64,000 nucleotides of DNA from Acidovorax sp. GBBC 1281 (GTDB lineage Bacteria > Pseudomonadota > Gammaproteobacteria > Burkholderiales > Burkholderiaceae_C): contig NZ_CP097269.1 in NCBI RefSeq assembly GCF_028473645.1, positions 1,000,001-1,064,000 of the forward strand. The letters are read 5' to 3'. A program made the position numbers and the translations under genes. Positions within the stretch are counted from its first letter, which is position 1. Every line of letters starts with the position of its first letter. The notes beneath the pieces are model-generated. The model did not search any database. It worked only from the letters and a program-made list of their open reading frames with translations, and was not told the origin of the DNA. This document shows, one piece after another, positions 1 through 8,720 of the stretch.

Positions 1-1
1 C

Positions 2-409
2 ATCTCGATCTCGCTCACCGGCTGGGTGCAATATGCGCGCACCGTGCGCGGCTCCACGCTGGTGGAGCGCAACAAGGAATACGTCCAGGCCGCGCGCGTG
101 ACGGGCGTCAACTCGCTGCGCATCATGCGCAAGCACGTGCTGCCCAACGTGATGGGCCCGGTGATGGTGCTGGCCACCATCCAGGTGGCGACGGCCATCA
201 TCACCGAGGCGACCCTGTCGTTCCTGGGCGTGGGCGCGCCGCCCACCTCGCCTTCGCTGGGCACGCTGATCCGCATCGGCAACGACTACCTGTTCTCGGG
301 CGAGTGGTGGATCACGGTGTTTCCGGGCGCCATGCTGGTGCTGATTGCCCTGTCGGTGAACCTGCTGGGTGACTGGCTGCGCGATGCGCTCAACCCCCGC
401 CTTAGATAA
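2..409 (+). CDS. Dipeptide/oligopeptide ABC transporter permease (DppC/OppC-like), 5' truncated by window edge
   Basis: The reading frame is open from the first bases of the window, so the start lies upstream; about 135 C-terminal residues are visible. They hold the cytoplasmic EAA-type loop that docks on the ATPase (AARVTGVNSLRIMRKHVLPN), then hydrophobic segments and a family-typical end (GDWLRDALNPRLR). The family forms one half of the inner-membrane channel that imports peptides delivered by a periplasmic binding protein. Two cognate ATPase genes follow closely on the same strand, which supports a dpp/opp-type operon. The substrate cannot be told from this fragment. Confidence 0.9.
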   Translation: MSISLTGWVQYARTVRGSTLVERNKEYVQAARVTGVNSLRIMRKHVLPNVMGPVMVLATIQVATAIITEATLSFLGVGAPPTSPSLGTLIRIGNDYLFSGEWWITVFPGAMLVLIALSVNLLGDWLRDALNPRLR

Positions 410-445
410 AAAAGCATGGGCGCCCACGCTCGAAAAAGTACACCC

Positions 446-1419
446 ATGAGCCTTCTCGAAGTCAAGAACCTCGTCGTCGAATTCCCCAGCCGCCGCGGCA
501 CCCTGCGCGCGCTGGACGACATCTCCTTTTCCATCGCGCCCGGTGAAATCCTGGGGGTGGTGGGCGAGTCGGGCGCCGGCAAGTCGCTCACGGGCGCGGC
601 CATCATCGGCCTGCTGGAGCCGCCGGGGCGGGTGGCCTCCGGCCAGATCGTGCTGGAGGGCCAGCGCATCGACAACCTGTCGTCGCGCGAGATGCGGCAC
701 ATCCGCGGCCGGCGCATCGGCGCGATCTTCCAGGACCCGCTGACCTCGCTGAACCCGCTGTACACGGTGGGCCAGCAGCTCGTCGAGACCATCCAGGCCC
801 ACCTGCCGGTGAACGCCGCCGAGGCGCGCCGCCGCGCCATCGACCTGCTCAAGGACACGGGCATCCCGGCCGCCGAGCAACGCGTGGACCATTACCCCCA
901 CCAGTTCTCGGGCGGCATGCGCCAGCGCGTGGTGATCGCCCTGGCGCTGGCGGCCGAGCCGCAGCTCATCGTGGCGGACGAGCCCACCACGGCGCTGGAC
1001 GTGTCGATCCAGGCGCAGATCATCCAGCTGCTCAAGAACATCTGCAAATCGCGCGGCGCGGCCGTGATGCTCATCACCCACGACATGGGCGTGATCGCCG
1101 AGACCTGCGACCGGGTGGCGGTGCTGTATGCCGGCCGCGTGGCCGAGATCGGCCCCGTGCACGAGGTCATCAACCACCCGGCGCACCCCTACACGGCCGG
1201 CCTGATGGCGTCCATCCCCGACATGGAGCAGGAACGCGAGCGCCTGAACCAGATCGACGGCGCCATGCCGCGCCTGAACGCCATTCCCCAGGGCTGCGCC
1301 TTCAATCCGCGCTGCCCCCACACCTTCGACCGCTGCAAGGTGGAGCGCCCCGAACTGCTCCAGGCCGGCGCCACGAAAGCCGCCTGCTGGCTGCACGACC
1401 TGCCCAAGAAAGCCGCCGC

Positions 1420-1423
<4 letters not shown>
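446..1423 (+). CDS. Peptide ABC transporter ATP-binding protein (DppD/OppD-like)
   Basis: ATPase of 325 residues. Walker A GESGAGKS lies near residues 40-47, the signature FSGGMRQR mid-protein, then Walker B LIVADEPTTALD and the switch histidine in LITHDMG. The C-terminal oligopeptide-transporter extension has the Cys-containing motif CAFNPRCPH, which sets this subfamily apart from other ABC ATPases. I chose ATG 446 (MSLLEVKNL) rather than the in-frame ATG at 416, because homologous proteins begin a few residues before the LLEVKNL strand; 416 would add ten residues without family support. The gene overlaps the next one by ATGA, so the two are probably translationally coupled. It energises import together with the upstream permease. 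Confidence 0.93.
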
Positions 1424-2493
<1,070 letters not shown>

Positions 2494-2560
2494 TCGAAAT
2501 CGGGCCGATGCCCTAGTGGATCATGTTCCTTTTGCTATATTTTTCATAGCAAAAAGGGGT
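2494..2560. repeat. Short hairpin repeat, type A copy 1
   Basis: Starts directly after the DppF-like stop. It has a GC-rich part (AAATCGGGCCGATGCCCTAG) followed by an AT-rich hairpin with a 9-bp perfect stem, TTTTGCTAT at 2530-2538 and ATAGCAAAA at 2546-2554. The same layout recurs at 7266-7325 inside pgi and at 60665-60724. It sits between converging genes and could act as a transcription end signal, though no run of T follows the stem on the plus strand. Confidence 0.75.
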
Positions 2561-2611
2561 GGCTCGGGTGGATTCGGGTGAGGGGCGGCAGGCGCCACCG
2601 CCCATCCCCCT

Positions 2612-3046
2612 TCAGTTGAATTTGCCGTTCACGCCGCCCACGCTGTAGCGCCCGGCGCCCAGCAGCACCACGCTCAACGCGCCGAACAGGTACAGGCCCT
2701 GCAGTTCCAGCGCCCAGCCGCCCTGCTTGTTGAGCGCGAACAGGTCGGCCATGTGCACCAGGCCGAACGCCACCAGCATGTTGACCACCACGATGGCGGC
2801 GCCGGCGCGGGTGGCCAGGCCGACGATCATCAGCACCGGCGCCAGGATTTCGCCGACGAACACCAGGTAGCCCAGCGCGCCCGGCAGGCCGGCCCGCTCC
2901 AGCAGGCCGCTGACGAAGCCCACCCCGTTCTGCAGCTTGAAGATGCCGTGCAGCAGCACGAGCACGCCGACGGCGACACGCAAGATGAGTTTGCCGGCAT
3001 CGTCGGATGCGGCGGCGGAAGCGGGGTGGCGGGATGCGTTGTTCAT
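2612..3046 (-). CDS. DoxX family membrane protein
   Basis: 144-residue protein with four predicted hydrophobic segments (about residues 20-38, 58-78, 83-103, 118-135) and the DoxX pattern ILRVAVGVLVLLHGIFKL near the N-terminus. DoxX proteins are small inner-membrane proteins of loosely defined role, some linked to thiol or redox stress. The start is supported by a strong GGAGAGGAG ribosome site just upstream on the minus strand. The N-terminal 17 residues are polar and Ala/Ser-rich. It is convergent with the peptide transporter operon and stands alone. The specific function is unknown. Confidence 0.88.
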   Translation of the reverse strand: MNNASRHPASAAASDDAGKLILRVAVGVLVLLHGIFKLQNGVGFVSGLLERAGLPGALGYLVFVGEILAPVLMIVGLATRAGAAIVVVNMLVAFGLVHMADLFALNKQGGWALELQGLYLFGALSVVLLGAGRYSVGGVNGKFN

Positions 3047-3346
3047 GGGGTTCTCCTCTCCAGGTCAAAAAACCGCAGTATGCGGGGACGCGCCGGGGCT
3101 GTCAGTGCGTTTTCGCACAACTTTGCGCCCGGGAGATGGCTGTGCATGCGGCCGCGCGATGGGGGAGGGCGCCGGCATGCTGGTCTGGCGCATGCGCTGG
3201 TCAACGGGTTCGGATTCGGAGGCGTGAACGCATCGCTGGTGTTCCGCCGATGGGCGCCCTGAAATGCTATAAAAATAATAGCTAAATGCCCTAGTGGATA
3301 TTGCGCTGGAGGCCTGAAAGCCTCTGCTTTTGGTGGGCGCCCCGCA
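3047..3346. other. Intergenic region between the doxX-like gene and hexR
   Basis: About 300 bases without a convincing gene. It holds the upstream region of the doxX-like gene (3047 to about 3130) and a hairpin repeat (3261-3335) close to the 3' end of hexR. Short open frames here lack family resemblance. Confidence 0.6.
3261..3335. repeat. Short hairpin repeat, type B copy 1
   Basis: An AT-rich hairpin (GCTAT, AT-rich loop, ATAGC) precedes ATGCCCTAGTGG and then GCGCTGGAGGC. A second small stem follows (GAGGC CTGA AAGCCTC). Related copies lie at 51708-51772 and 54771-54830. It ends 11 bases before the hexR stop codon. Confidence 0.75.
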
Positions 3347-4192
3347 TCAGGTGTACCGCTTGGCCCGCAGGTTGTCCTTCATCTGCTGCAGGCGGGGCTG
3401 CAGCGGCTCGCCGATGCGCAGGGCCACGCAGGTGGCGAGCACGTCGATCACCAGCAGGTGCAGCAGGCGCGACACCATCGGGCTGTAGCGGTCGTAGCCC
3501 TCGGGGTGGTCGGCCGCCAGGTGGATGTGGCAGGCCAGGGCCAGGGGCGATCCGCTCGCGGTGATGGCGATGGTGGTGGCGCCGTTCTTGCGCGCGATGT
3601 CGGCCGCGTCCATCAGGTCGCGCGTGCGGCCGGAGTTGGAGACGATCACCGCACAGTCGCCCGGGCCGAGCAGGGTGGCGCTCATGACCTGCATGTGGCC
3701 GTCGCTCGTGCTGATGCTGGTGATGCCCAGCCGAAAGAACTTGTGCTGCGCATCCTGCGCGACGATGCCCGAATTGCCGGCGCCGTAGAACTCGATGCGC
3801 CGGCCGGTCTGCCAGGTGTCCGCGATGGCCTTGGCGGCGCGCTCGATGGCGCCCGTGCTGGCGGCGTTGCGGTACTGCAGGAAGGCGGCGGCGGCGTTGT
3901 CCACCACCTTCACCAGCACGTCGCCGGTCTTGTCGTCGGCGTCCACGCTGCGGTGGATGAAGGGCACCCCTTCGCTCACGCTGCCGGCCAGCTTGAGCTT
4001 GAAGTCGGCCAGGCCGTCGTAGCCCATGCTGCGGCAAAACCGCACCACGGTGGGCTTGCTCACGCTGGCGCGGGCGGCCAGTTCGCGCACCGGCAGCCGG
4101 GCGAAGGCCCGCGCGTCGTCCAGCACGAGCTGCGCCACGCGCTGCTCGGCAGGGGCCAGCGAGGGCAGGGATGCGGTGATGCGTTCGAGCAT
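3347..4192 (-). CDS. hexR: RpiR/MurR family transcriptional regulator with SIS domain (HexR-like)
   Basis: 281 residues. The N-terminal RpiR-type helix-turn-helix spans about residues 30-60 (ARASVSKPTVVRFCRSMGYD) and a sugar-phosphate isomerase (SIS) domain covers about 115-245 (FYGAGNSGIVAQDAQHKFFRLG and VIVSNSGRTRD). HexR proteins sense KDPG through the SIS domain and control glucose catabolism genes. The neighbours here are zwf just upstream on the same strand, then tal and pgi, which supports HexR over other RpiR proteins. I chose ATG 4192 (MLERITASLPSL); a longer in-frame start at 4231 adds 13 unlikely residues. The name rests on context plus domain order. Confidence 0.88.
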   Translation of the reverse strand: MLERITASLPSLAPAEQRVAQLVLDDARAFARLPVRELAARASVSKPTVVRFCRSMGYDGLADFKLKLAGSVSEGVPFIHRSVDADDKTGDVLVKVVDNAAAAFLQYRNAASTGAIERAAKAIADTWQTGRRIEFYGAGNSGIVAQDAQHKFFRLGITSISTSDGHMQVMSATLLGPGDCAVIVSNSGRTRDLMDAADIARKNGATTIAITASGSPLALACHIHLAADHPEGYDRYSPMVSRLLHLLVIDVLATCVALRIGEPLQPRLQQMKDNLRAKRYT

Positions 4193-4319
4193 GTCAGTGC
4201 TCCTGCGCGCAGCCCATCGCCTGCAGCCCATGCGCCCGCTGCGGCCTGACCCGTCGAATGGCCGCGGAGCAGGCCACGCCCGCAGACGCCGTGGAACTGG
4301 CTTTGCCAGGCCACGGGCG

Positions 4320-4366
4320 TCGTCCCCCCTTGGGGGGAAGGCGCCGCAGGCGACTCAGGGGGGGGC
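4320..4366. repeat. GC-rich hairpin block between zwf and hexR
   Basis: CCCCCCTTGGGGGG is followed by GCGCCGCAGGCG and a G-run, immediately downstream of the zwf stop. It can form two tight GC hairpins on either strand. I associate this block with Comamonadaceae intergenic regions but cannot verify copy number here. It may attenuate zwf to hexR read-through. Confidence 0.45.
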
Positions 4367-5833
4367 TCACGCTTCCTCCATCCAGGTGTGGCCGTCGCGC
4401 GCCACCATGGCGCTGGCGGCGCTGGGGCCCCAGCTGCCGGCGGCGTAGGGCCGGGGGCCGTCGTCGGAGTCGCGCCAGGCCTGCATGATGGGCTCCACCC
4501 AGCGCCAGGCGGCCTCCTGCTCGTCGGCCCGCACGAAGAGGTTCAGGCGTCCACCGATCACGTCCAGCAGCAGGCGTTCGTAGGCGCCCACGCGCTCGGT
4601 GCCGAAGCGCTGCTCGAAGTCGAGGTCCAGGTGCACGGGCGCGAGCGCCTGCGCTTCCGACACGCGGGTGCCGCGCTTTTCCTGGCCCGCCGCGAACAGG
4701 TGCAGGGCCACGCCGTCGCGCGGCTGCAGGTGGATCACCAGGCGGTTGGCCGCGCCCATCGGCGAGCGGTAGATGGGGTGGGGCGTGGGCCGGAAGTTGA
4801 TGGCGATGTGCGCCTCGTGCGAGGCCAGTCGCTTGCCGGTGCGCACGTAGAAGGGCACGCCGGCCCAGCGCCAGTTGGCGATCTCGGTGCGCAGGGCCAC
4901 GAAGGTCTCGGTGCGGCTGCCGGGCGCCACGCCGTCCTCGTCGGCGTAGCCTTTCACGCGCTCGCCGCTCAGGCTGCCGGCCGTGTACTGGCCGCGCACC
5001 ACGTCGCGTGCCAGGGTGGCGGGCGTCCAGGGGACCAGCGAGCGCAGCACCTTGAGCTTTTCGTCGCGGATGGCATCGGCATGGGCGTTGATGGGCGGCT
5101 CCATGCCGATCGCGCAGAGTAGCTGCAGCGCGTGGTTCTGCACCATGTCGCGCAGGGCGCCCGTGCCGTCGTAGAACGCGCCGCGCTTTTCCACGCCGAG
5201 CTTCTCGGCCATGGTGATCTCGATGCTGGCGACGGTCTCGCGGCGCCACAGGGGCTCAAAGAGCGCATTGCCGAAGCGCAGCGCCAGCAGGTTCTGCACC
5301 GACGGCTTGCCCAGGTAGTGGTCGATGCGGAAGATCTGCCACTCGTTGAACACCGTGCGCACCGCCGCGTTGATGGCGCGGTTGGATTCGAGGTCGTGGC
5401 CCAGCGGCTTTTCCAGCACCACGCGCGTGTTCGGGGTGGCCAGCCCGGCGGCGCCGAGCTGCTCGCAGGCGGTGGTGAACAGGCCTGGGGCGGTGGCCAG
5501 ATACATCACCACGGTGTCGGCCTGCCGCTCGCCCAGCCGCTCGGCCAGCCGGGCGTAGTCCTCGGGCTTGGACAGGTCCATGCGCTGGTACTGCAGCAAG
5601 GCCGCGAACTGCTGGAACTCCTCCGCGCTCGGGCGCTTGTCGTCCACCACGGCGGCGAAGCGGCTGGCGATCAGTTCGCGGTAGGCGGCGTCGGTCAGGT
5701 CGTCCCGCGCTACGCCGATGATGCGGCCGCCTGCGGGCAGCGAGCCGTGGCGGAACGCCTGGAAAAGGGCCGGCAGCAGCTTGCGCCATGCCAGATCGCC
5801 CGTGCCGCCGAACAGAACCAGATCGAAACTCAT
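4367..5833 (-). CDS. zwf: Glucose-6-phosphate 1-dehydrogenase
   Basis: 488 residues, the usual family length. It oxidises glucose 6-phosphate to 6-phosphogluconolactone with NAD(P)+ in the cytoplasm, feeding the Entner-Doudoroff or pentose phosphate route. The N-terminal Rossmann motif is LFGGTGDLAWRKLLP (residues 7-21). The substrate motif is RIDHYLGKPSVQN near residue 170; many family members have E after GK where this protein has P, while the Arg, Asp, His and Lys are kept. Later motifs include FYVRTGKRL. It is divergent from tal, with hexR 174 bases downstream. Confidence 0.96.
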   Translation of the reverse strand: MSFDLVLFGGTGDLAWRKLLPALFQAFRHGSLPAGGRIIGVARDDLTDAAYRELIASRFAAVVDDKRPSAEEFQQFAALLQYQRMDLSKPEDYARLAERLGERQADTVVMYLATAPGLFTTACEQLGAAGLATPNTRVVLEKPLGHDLESNRAINAAVRTVFNEWQIFRIDHYLGKPSVQNLLALRFGNALFEPLWRRETVASIEITMAEKLGVEKRGAFYDGTGALRDMVQNHALQLLCAIGMEPPINAHADAIRDEKLKVLRSLVPWTPATLARDVVRGQYTAGSLSGERVKGYADEDGVAPGSRTETFVALRTEIANWRWAGVPFYVRTGKRLASHEAHIAINFRPTPHPIYRSPMGAANRLVIHLQPRDGVALHLFAAGQEKRGTRVSEAQALAPVHLDLDFEQRFGTERVGAYERLLLDVIGGRLNLFVRADEQEAAWRWVEPIMQAWRDSDDGPRPYAAGSWGPSAASAMVARDGHTWMEEA

Positions 5834-5854
5834 CGTTGTCGCGTCCCCAGAAGA

Positions 5855-5871
5855 TTGGTAATTAAGCTGCC
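5855..5871. promoter_or_regulatory. Candidate HexR operator half-site between zwf and tal
   Basis: TTGGTAATTAAGCTGCC lies in the divergent zwf/tal intergenic region, about 25 bases from the zwf start. Its left half matches the published HexR palindrome TGTAATTAAATTACA well; the right half matches poorly. The position suits repression of zwf by the neighbouring HexR-like protein. This is a weak, context-based call. Confidence 0.35.
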
Positions 5872-6003
5872 GGGCATGTTACCGAGTTTCATGATGAGGC
5901 GGCGACTGACAGGAACCCGGGTTACCGCGCAATACACTCTGCGGTTGCCGTGCCGACGGGGCCCGCCCGAGCGCCCCCGCACGCCACCTCACGGGAGCAT
6001 TGC

Positions 6004-6951
6004 ATGAACCAACTCGACGCCCTCAAACAAGTCACCACCGTGGTGGCCGACACGGGCGACTTCCGCCAACTGAGCGCCTACCAGCCGCAGGATGCGACGA
6101 CCAACCCCTCGCTCATCCTCAAGGCGGTGCAAAAGCCCGACTACGCCCCCTTGCTGCAAGAAGCCGTGACCCGCTGGAAGGGCCATCCGGTCGAAGAAAT
6201 CATGGACCGGCTGATCGTGCGGTTCGGCTGCGAAATCCTCTCCCTCATTCCCGGCCGCGTCTCCACCGAAGTGGATGCGCGCCTGTCGTTCGACACCATG
6301 GCCACCGTCACGCGAGGCGAACGCATCATCGAGCTGTACCAGGCCGAGGGCGTGGACACCGCCCGCGTGCTCATCAAGATCGCCGCCACCTGGGAGGGCA
6401 TCGAAGCCGCCCGCATCCTGGAAGAGCGCGGCATCCACACCAACCTCACGCTCCTGTTCTCGCCCGTGCAGGCCGTGGCCTGCGGCCGCGCCAAGGTGCA
6501 ATTGATCTCGCCCTTCGTCGGCCGCATCTACGACTGGTACAAGAAGCAGGCCGGCGCCCAGTGGGACGAGGCGGCCATGGCCGGCCCCAACGACCCCGGC
6601 GTGCAGTCGGTGCGCCAGATCTACCAGTACTACAAGCACTTCGGCATCGCCACCGAGGTCATGGGAGCGAGCTTTCGCAACGTGGGGCAGATCACAGCGC
6701 TGGCCGGCTGCGACCTGCTGACCATCGCCCCCGACCTGCTCGCGCAACTGGCGGCCAGCGAGGCGCCGCTGACCCGGGCACTCGACCCCGAGGCCGCGCG
6801 CGCGCTGGACCTGCCGGCCGTCGAATACGACGAGCCCGCCTTCCGCTACGCGTTCAATGCCGACGCCATGGCGACCGAGAAGCTCGCCGAAGGCATCCGC
6901 GCCTTCGCGGCCGATGCGGCCAAGCTCGAACACATGATGCAGGCCGCCTGA
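6004..6951 (+). CDS. tal: Transaldolase
   Basis: 315 residues, matching TalB-type transaldolases. It transfers a dihydroxyacetone unit between sedoheptulose 7-phosphate and glyceraldehyde 3-phosphate in the non-oxidative pentose phosphate pathway. Motifs are [12 protein letters not shown] near residue 33 and the Schiff-base lysine segment [13 protein letters not shown] near residues 125-137. I chose ATG 6004 ([19 protein letters not shown]), which aligns with the family start and has GGGAG eight bases upstream; an upstream in-frame ATG at 5950 would add 18 residues with no resemblance. pgi follows after three bases, so the two are likely co-transcribed. Confidence 0.96.
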   Translation: MNQLDALKQVTTVVADTGDFRQLSAYQPQDATTNPSLILKAVQKPDYAPLLQEAVTRWKGHPVEEIMDRLIVRFGCEILSLIPGRVSTEVDARLSFDTMATVTRGERIIELYQAEGVDTARVLIKIAATWEGIEAARILEERGIHTNLTLLFSPVQAVACGRAKVQLISPFVGRIYDWYKKQAGAQWDEAAMAGPNDPGVQSVRQIYQYYKHFGIATEVMGASFRNVGQITALAGCDLLTIAPDLLAQLAASEAPLTRALDPEAARALDLPAVEYDEPAFRYAFNADAMATEKLAEGIRAFAADAAKLEHMMQAA

Positions 6952-6954
6952 CCC

Positions 6955-8550
6955 ATGACCATGCCCCAACGCATCCGCTGCGACCACACCACCGCCTGGG
7001 CGGCGCTGCAGGCCCGCTACGACGACAGCGGCCGCACCTTCGATGTGCGCCAGGCGTTCGCCACCGATCCGCTGCGCTTCGAGGACTTCAGCCAGGAGGC
7101 TCCGCACCTGTTCGCCGACCTGTCCAAGAACCGCATCGACCGGCCGACCGAGGCGCTGCTCATGCAACTGGCGCGCGAGTGCGGCCTGGAGGCCTACCGC
7201 GACGCCATGTTCGCCGGCAAGGCGATCAACCACACCGAGCAGCGCGCGGTGATGCACTGGTTGTTGCGAAATCCGGCCGATGCCCTAGAAAATCATGCCC
7301 CTGGTGCTACTGATTTCGTAGCAAACAGCCTGCGCGACGTGCACACCACGCTCGATGCGATGCTGGCGCTGGCCGAGCGCGTGCGTGCCGACACCGCCAT
7401 CACCGACATCGTGAACATCGGCATCGGCGGGTCGGACCTCGGCCCCTCGATGGTGGTGAAGGCGCTGGACGACCTGCGCCAGAGCGACAAGCGCCTGCAC
7501 TTCGTCTCCAACGTCGACGGGCAGGAACTGGGCACGCTGCTGCACACGCTGCGGCCCGAGAGCACGCTGTTCCTCATCGCCTCCAAGACGTTCACCACCG
7601 CCGAGACCATGTCCAACGCCCACGCGGCGCGCGACTGGTTCCTGTCGCACGGCGGCAGCCCGCGGCAGGCCGGGCGCGTGTCGGTGTCGCGCCATTTCGT
7701 CGCGCTCACGACCAACGTCGAAGCCGCGGCGGAGTTCGGCATCGACACCACGCTCGGCTTCTGGGACTGGGTGGGCGGGCGCTATTCGCTGTGGTCGGCC
7801 ATCGGCCTGCCGATCGCCATCGCCATCGGCGCGGCGCATTTCCGCGACCTGCTGGCCGGCGCCCACGCGATGGACGAGCACTTTCGCCACGCGCCGCTGG
7901 AGCGCAACCTGCCGGTGCGCCTCGGCCTGCTGGACGTGTGGTACCGCAACTTTCACCGGTTCGCCAGCCGCTGCGTGGCGCCCTACAGCCACGGCCTTCG
8001 CCGGCTGCCGGCCTACCTGCAGCAGCTGGAGATGGAGAGCAACGGCAAGGGCGTGGACTGGGAAGGCCGGCCGCTGGCGGTGCAGACCTCGCCCGTGGTG
8101 TGGGGAGAACCCGGCACCAACGGCCAGCACGCGTTCTTCCAGATGGTCCACCAGGGCCCCGACGTGATTCCGGTGGAGTTCATCGCGTTGCGCAAGGGCG
8201 CGCGCGACCTGCCGCACCACCACTCGCGCCTCGTGGCCAATGCCCTGGCCCAGGCCAAGGCGCTGATGCTGGGCCGGCCGCAGGAGTCCGGGCACCGGCA
8301 CTTCACCGGCAACCGCCCCAGCACGTTCCTGGTGCTGGACCAGCTGGCACCCGCGTCGCTGGGCGCGCTCATCGCGCTCTACGAGCACCGCGTGTTCGTG
8401 AGCGGCGCGGTCTGGGGCATCAACAGCTTCGACCAGTGGGGAGTGGAACTGGGCAAGGTGCTGGCCCGGGAGCTGGAGCCCCGCCTGTCCTCGGGCGACA
8501 CCGACGGGCTGGACGCGTCGACCGCCGGCCTGCTGCGCCAGCTGCGGTGA
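6955..8550 (+). CDS. pgi: Glucose-6-phosphate isomerase
   Basis: 531 residues, interconverting glucose 6-phosphate and fructose 6-phosphate. Family signatures are clear: NIGIGGSDLGPSMV, SKTFTTAETM, the first PGI signature in FWDWVGGRYSLWSAIGLP, GQHAFFQMVHQG and the C-terminal GAVWGINSFDQWGVELGK. It begins three bases after tal. Around residues 104-124 the sequence (NPADALENHAPGATDFVANS) is encoded by a copy of the hairpin repeat found elsewhere in the window and lies in a region where family members vary in length; the frame is kept. ATG 6961 is a possible alternative start two codons downstream. Confidence 0.96.
   Translation: MTMPQRIRCDHTTAWAALQARYDDSGRTFDVRQAFATDPLRFEDFSQEAPHLFADLSKNRIDRPTEALLMQLARECGLEAYRDAMFAGKAINHTEQRAVMHWLLRNPADALENHAPGATDFVANSLRDVHTTLDAMLALAERVRADTAITDIVNIGIGGSDLGPSMVVKALDDLRQSDKRLHFVSNVDGQELGTLLHTLRPESTLFLIASKTFTTAETMSNAHAARDWFLSHGGSPRQAGRVSVSRHFVALTTNVEAAAEFGIDTTLGFWDWVGGRYSLWSAIGLPIAIAIGAAHFRDLLAGAHAMDEHFRHAPLERNLPVRLGLLDVWYRNFHRFASRCVAPYSHGLRRLPAYLQQLEMESNGKGVDWEGRPLAVQTSPVVWGEPGTNGQHAFFQMVHQGPDVIPVEFIALRKGARDLPHHHSRLVANALAQAKALMLGRPQESGHRHFTGNRPSTFLVLDQLAPASLGALIALYEHRVFVSGAVWGINSFDQWGVELGKVLARELEPRLSSGDTDGLDASTAGLLRQLR
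7266..7325. repeat. Type A hairpin repeat embedded in the pgi coding sequence
   Basis: The stretch runs GAAATCCGGCCGATGCCCTAG, then a hairpin TGCTAC (7305-7310), 7-base loop, GTAGCA (7318-7323). It aligns over about 55 bases with the intergenic copy at 2494-2560. It is read in frame as about 18-20 residues of Pgi. Confidence 0.7.
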
Positions 8551-8643
8551 TCGAAATCTCTGGTGGCCCATGCCAGGGGGGGAAAACCCCGTAGTGCATT
8601 GAGGGCCGGGGCGAGGTGGAATGTCATGGCAGTCCGACAGGCC

Positions 8644-8670
8644 TAAATACTGCCTGGCTGTTGTCGATAA
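8644..8670 (+). promoter_or_regulatory. Predicted sigma-28 (FliA) promoter for the chemoreceptor gene
   Basis: TAAA at 8644-8647, a 15-base spacer, then GTCGATAA at 8663-8670. The flagellar sigma consensus is TAAA-N15-GCCGATAA, so the spacing is exact and only one base differs. Transcription would begin near 8677, about 44 bases before the ATG of the methyl-accepting chemotaxis gene, a class normally placed under this sigma factor. Confidence 0.65.
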
Positions 8671-8720
8671 ACGGGGGACACCGCGTGTCTTTCATCCTTT
8701 CATCCACTCCCTGGCTGCCT

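Noticed and set aside
2507..2520. Similarity of the CCCTAGTGG core of hairpin repeats to the CTAG-containing IS630 junctions (CCTAGTG)
   Set aside because: The shared stretch is only about seven bases and no inverted-repeat homology extends beyond it; probably coincidence, though the repeats do provide CTAG targets.
8685..8720. GTG start with GGGGG element for the chemoreceptor
   Set aside because: The ribosome-site-like element lies upstream of the transcript start predicted from the sigma-28 promoter.
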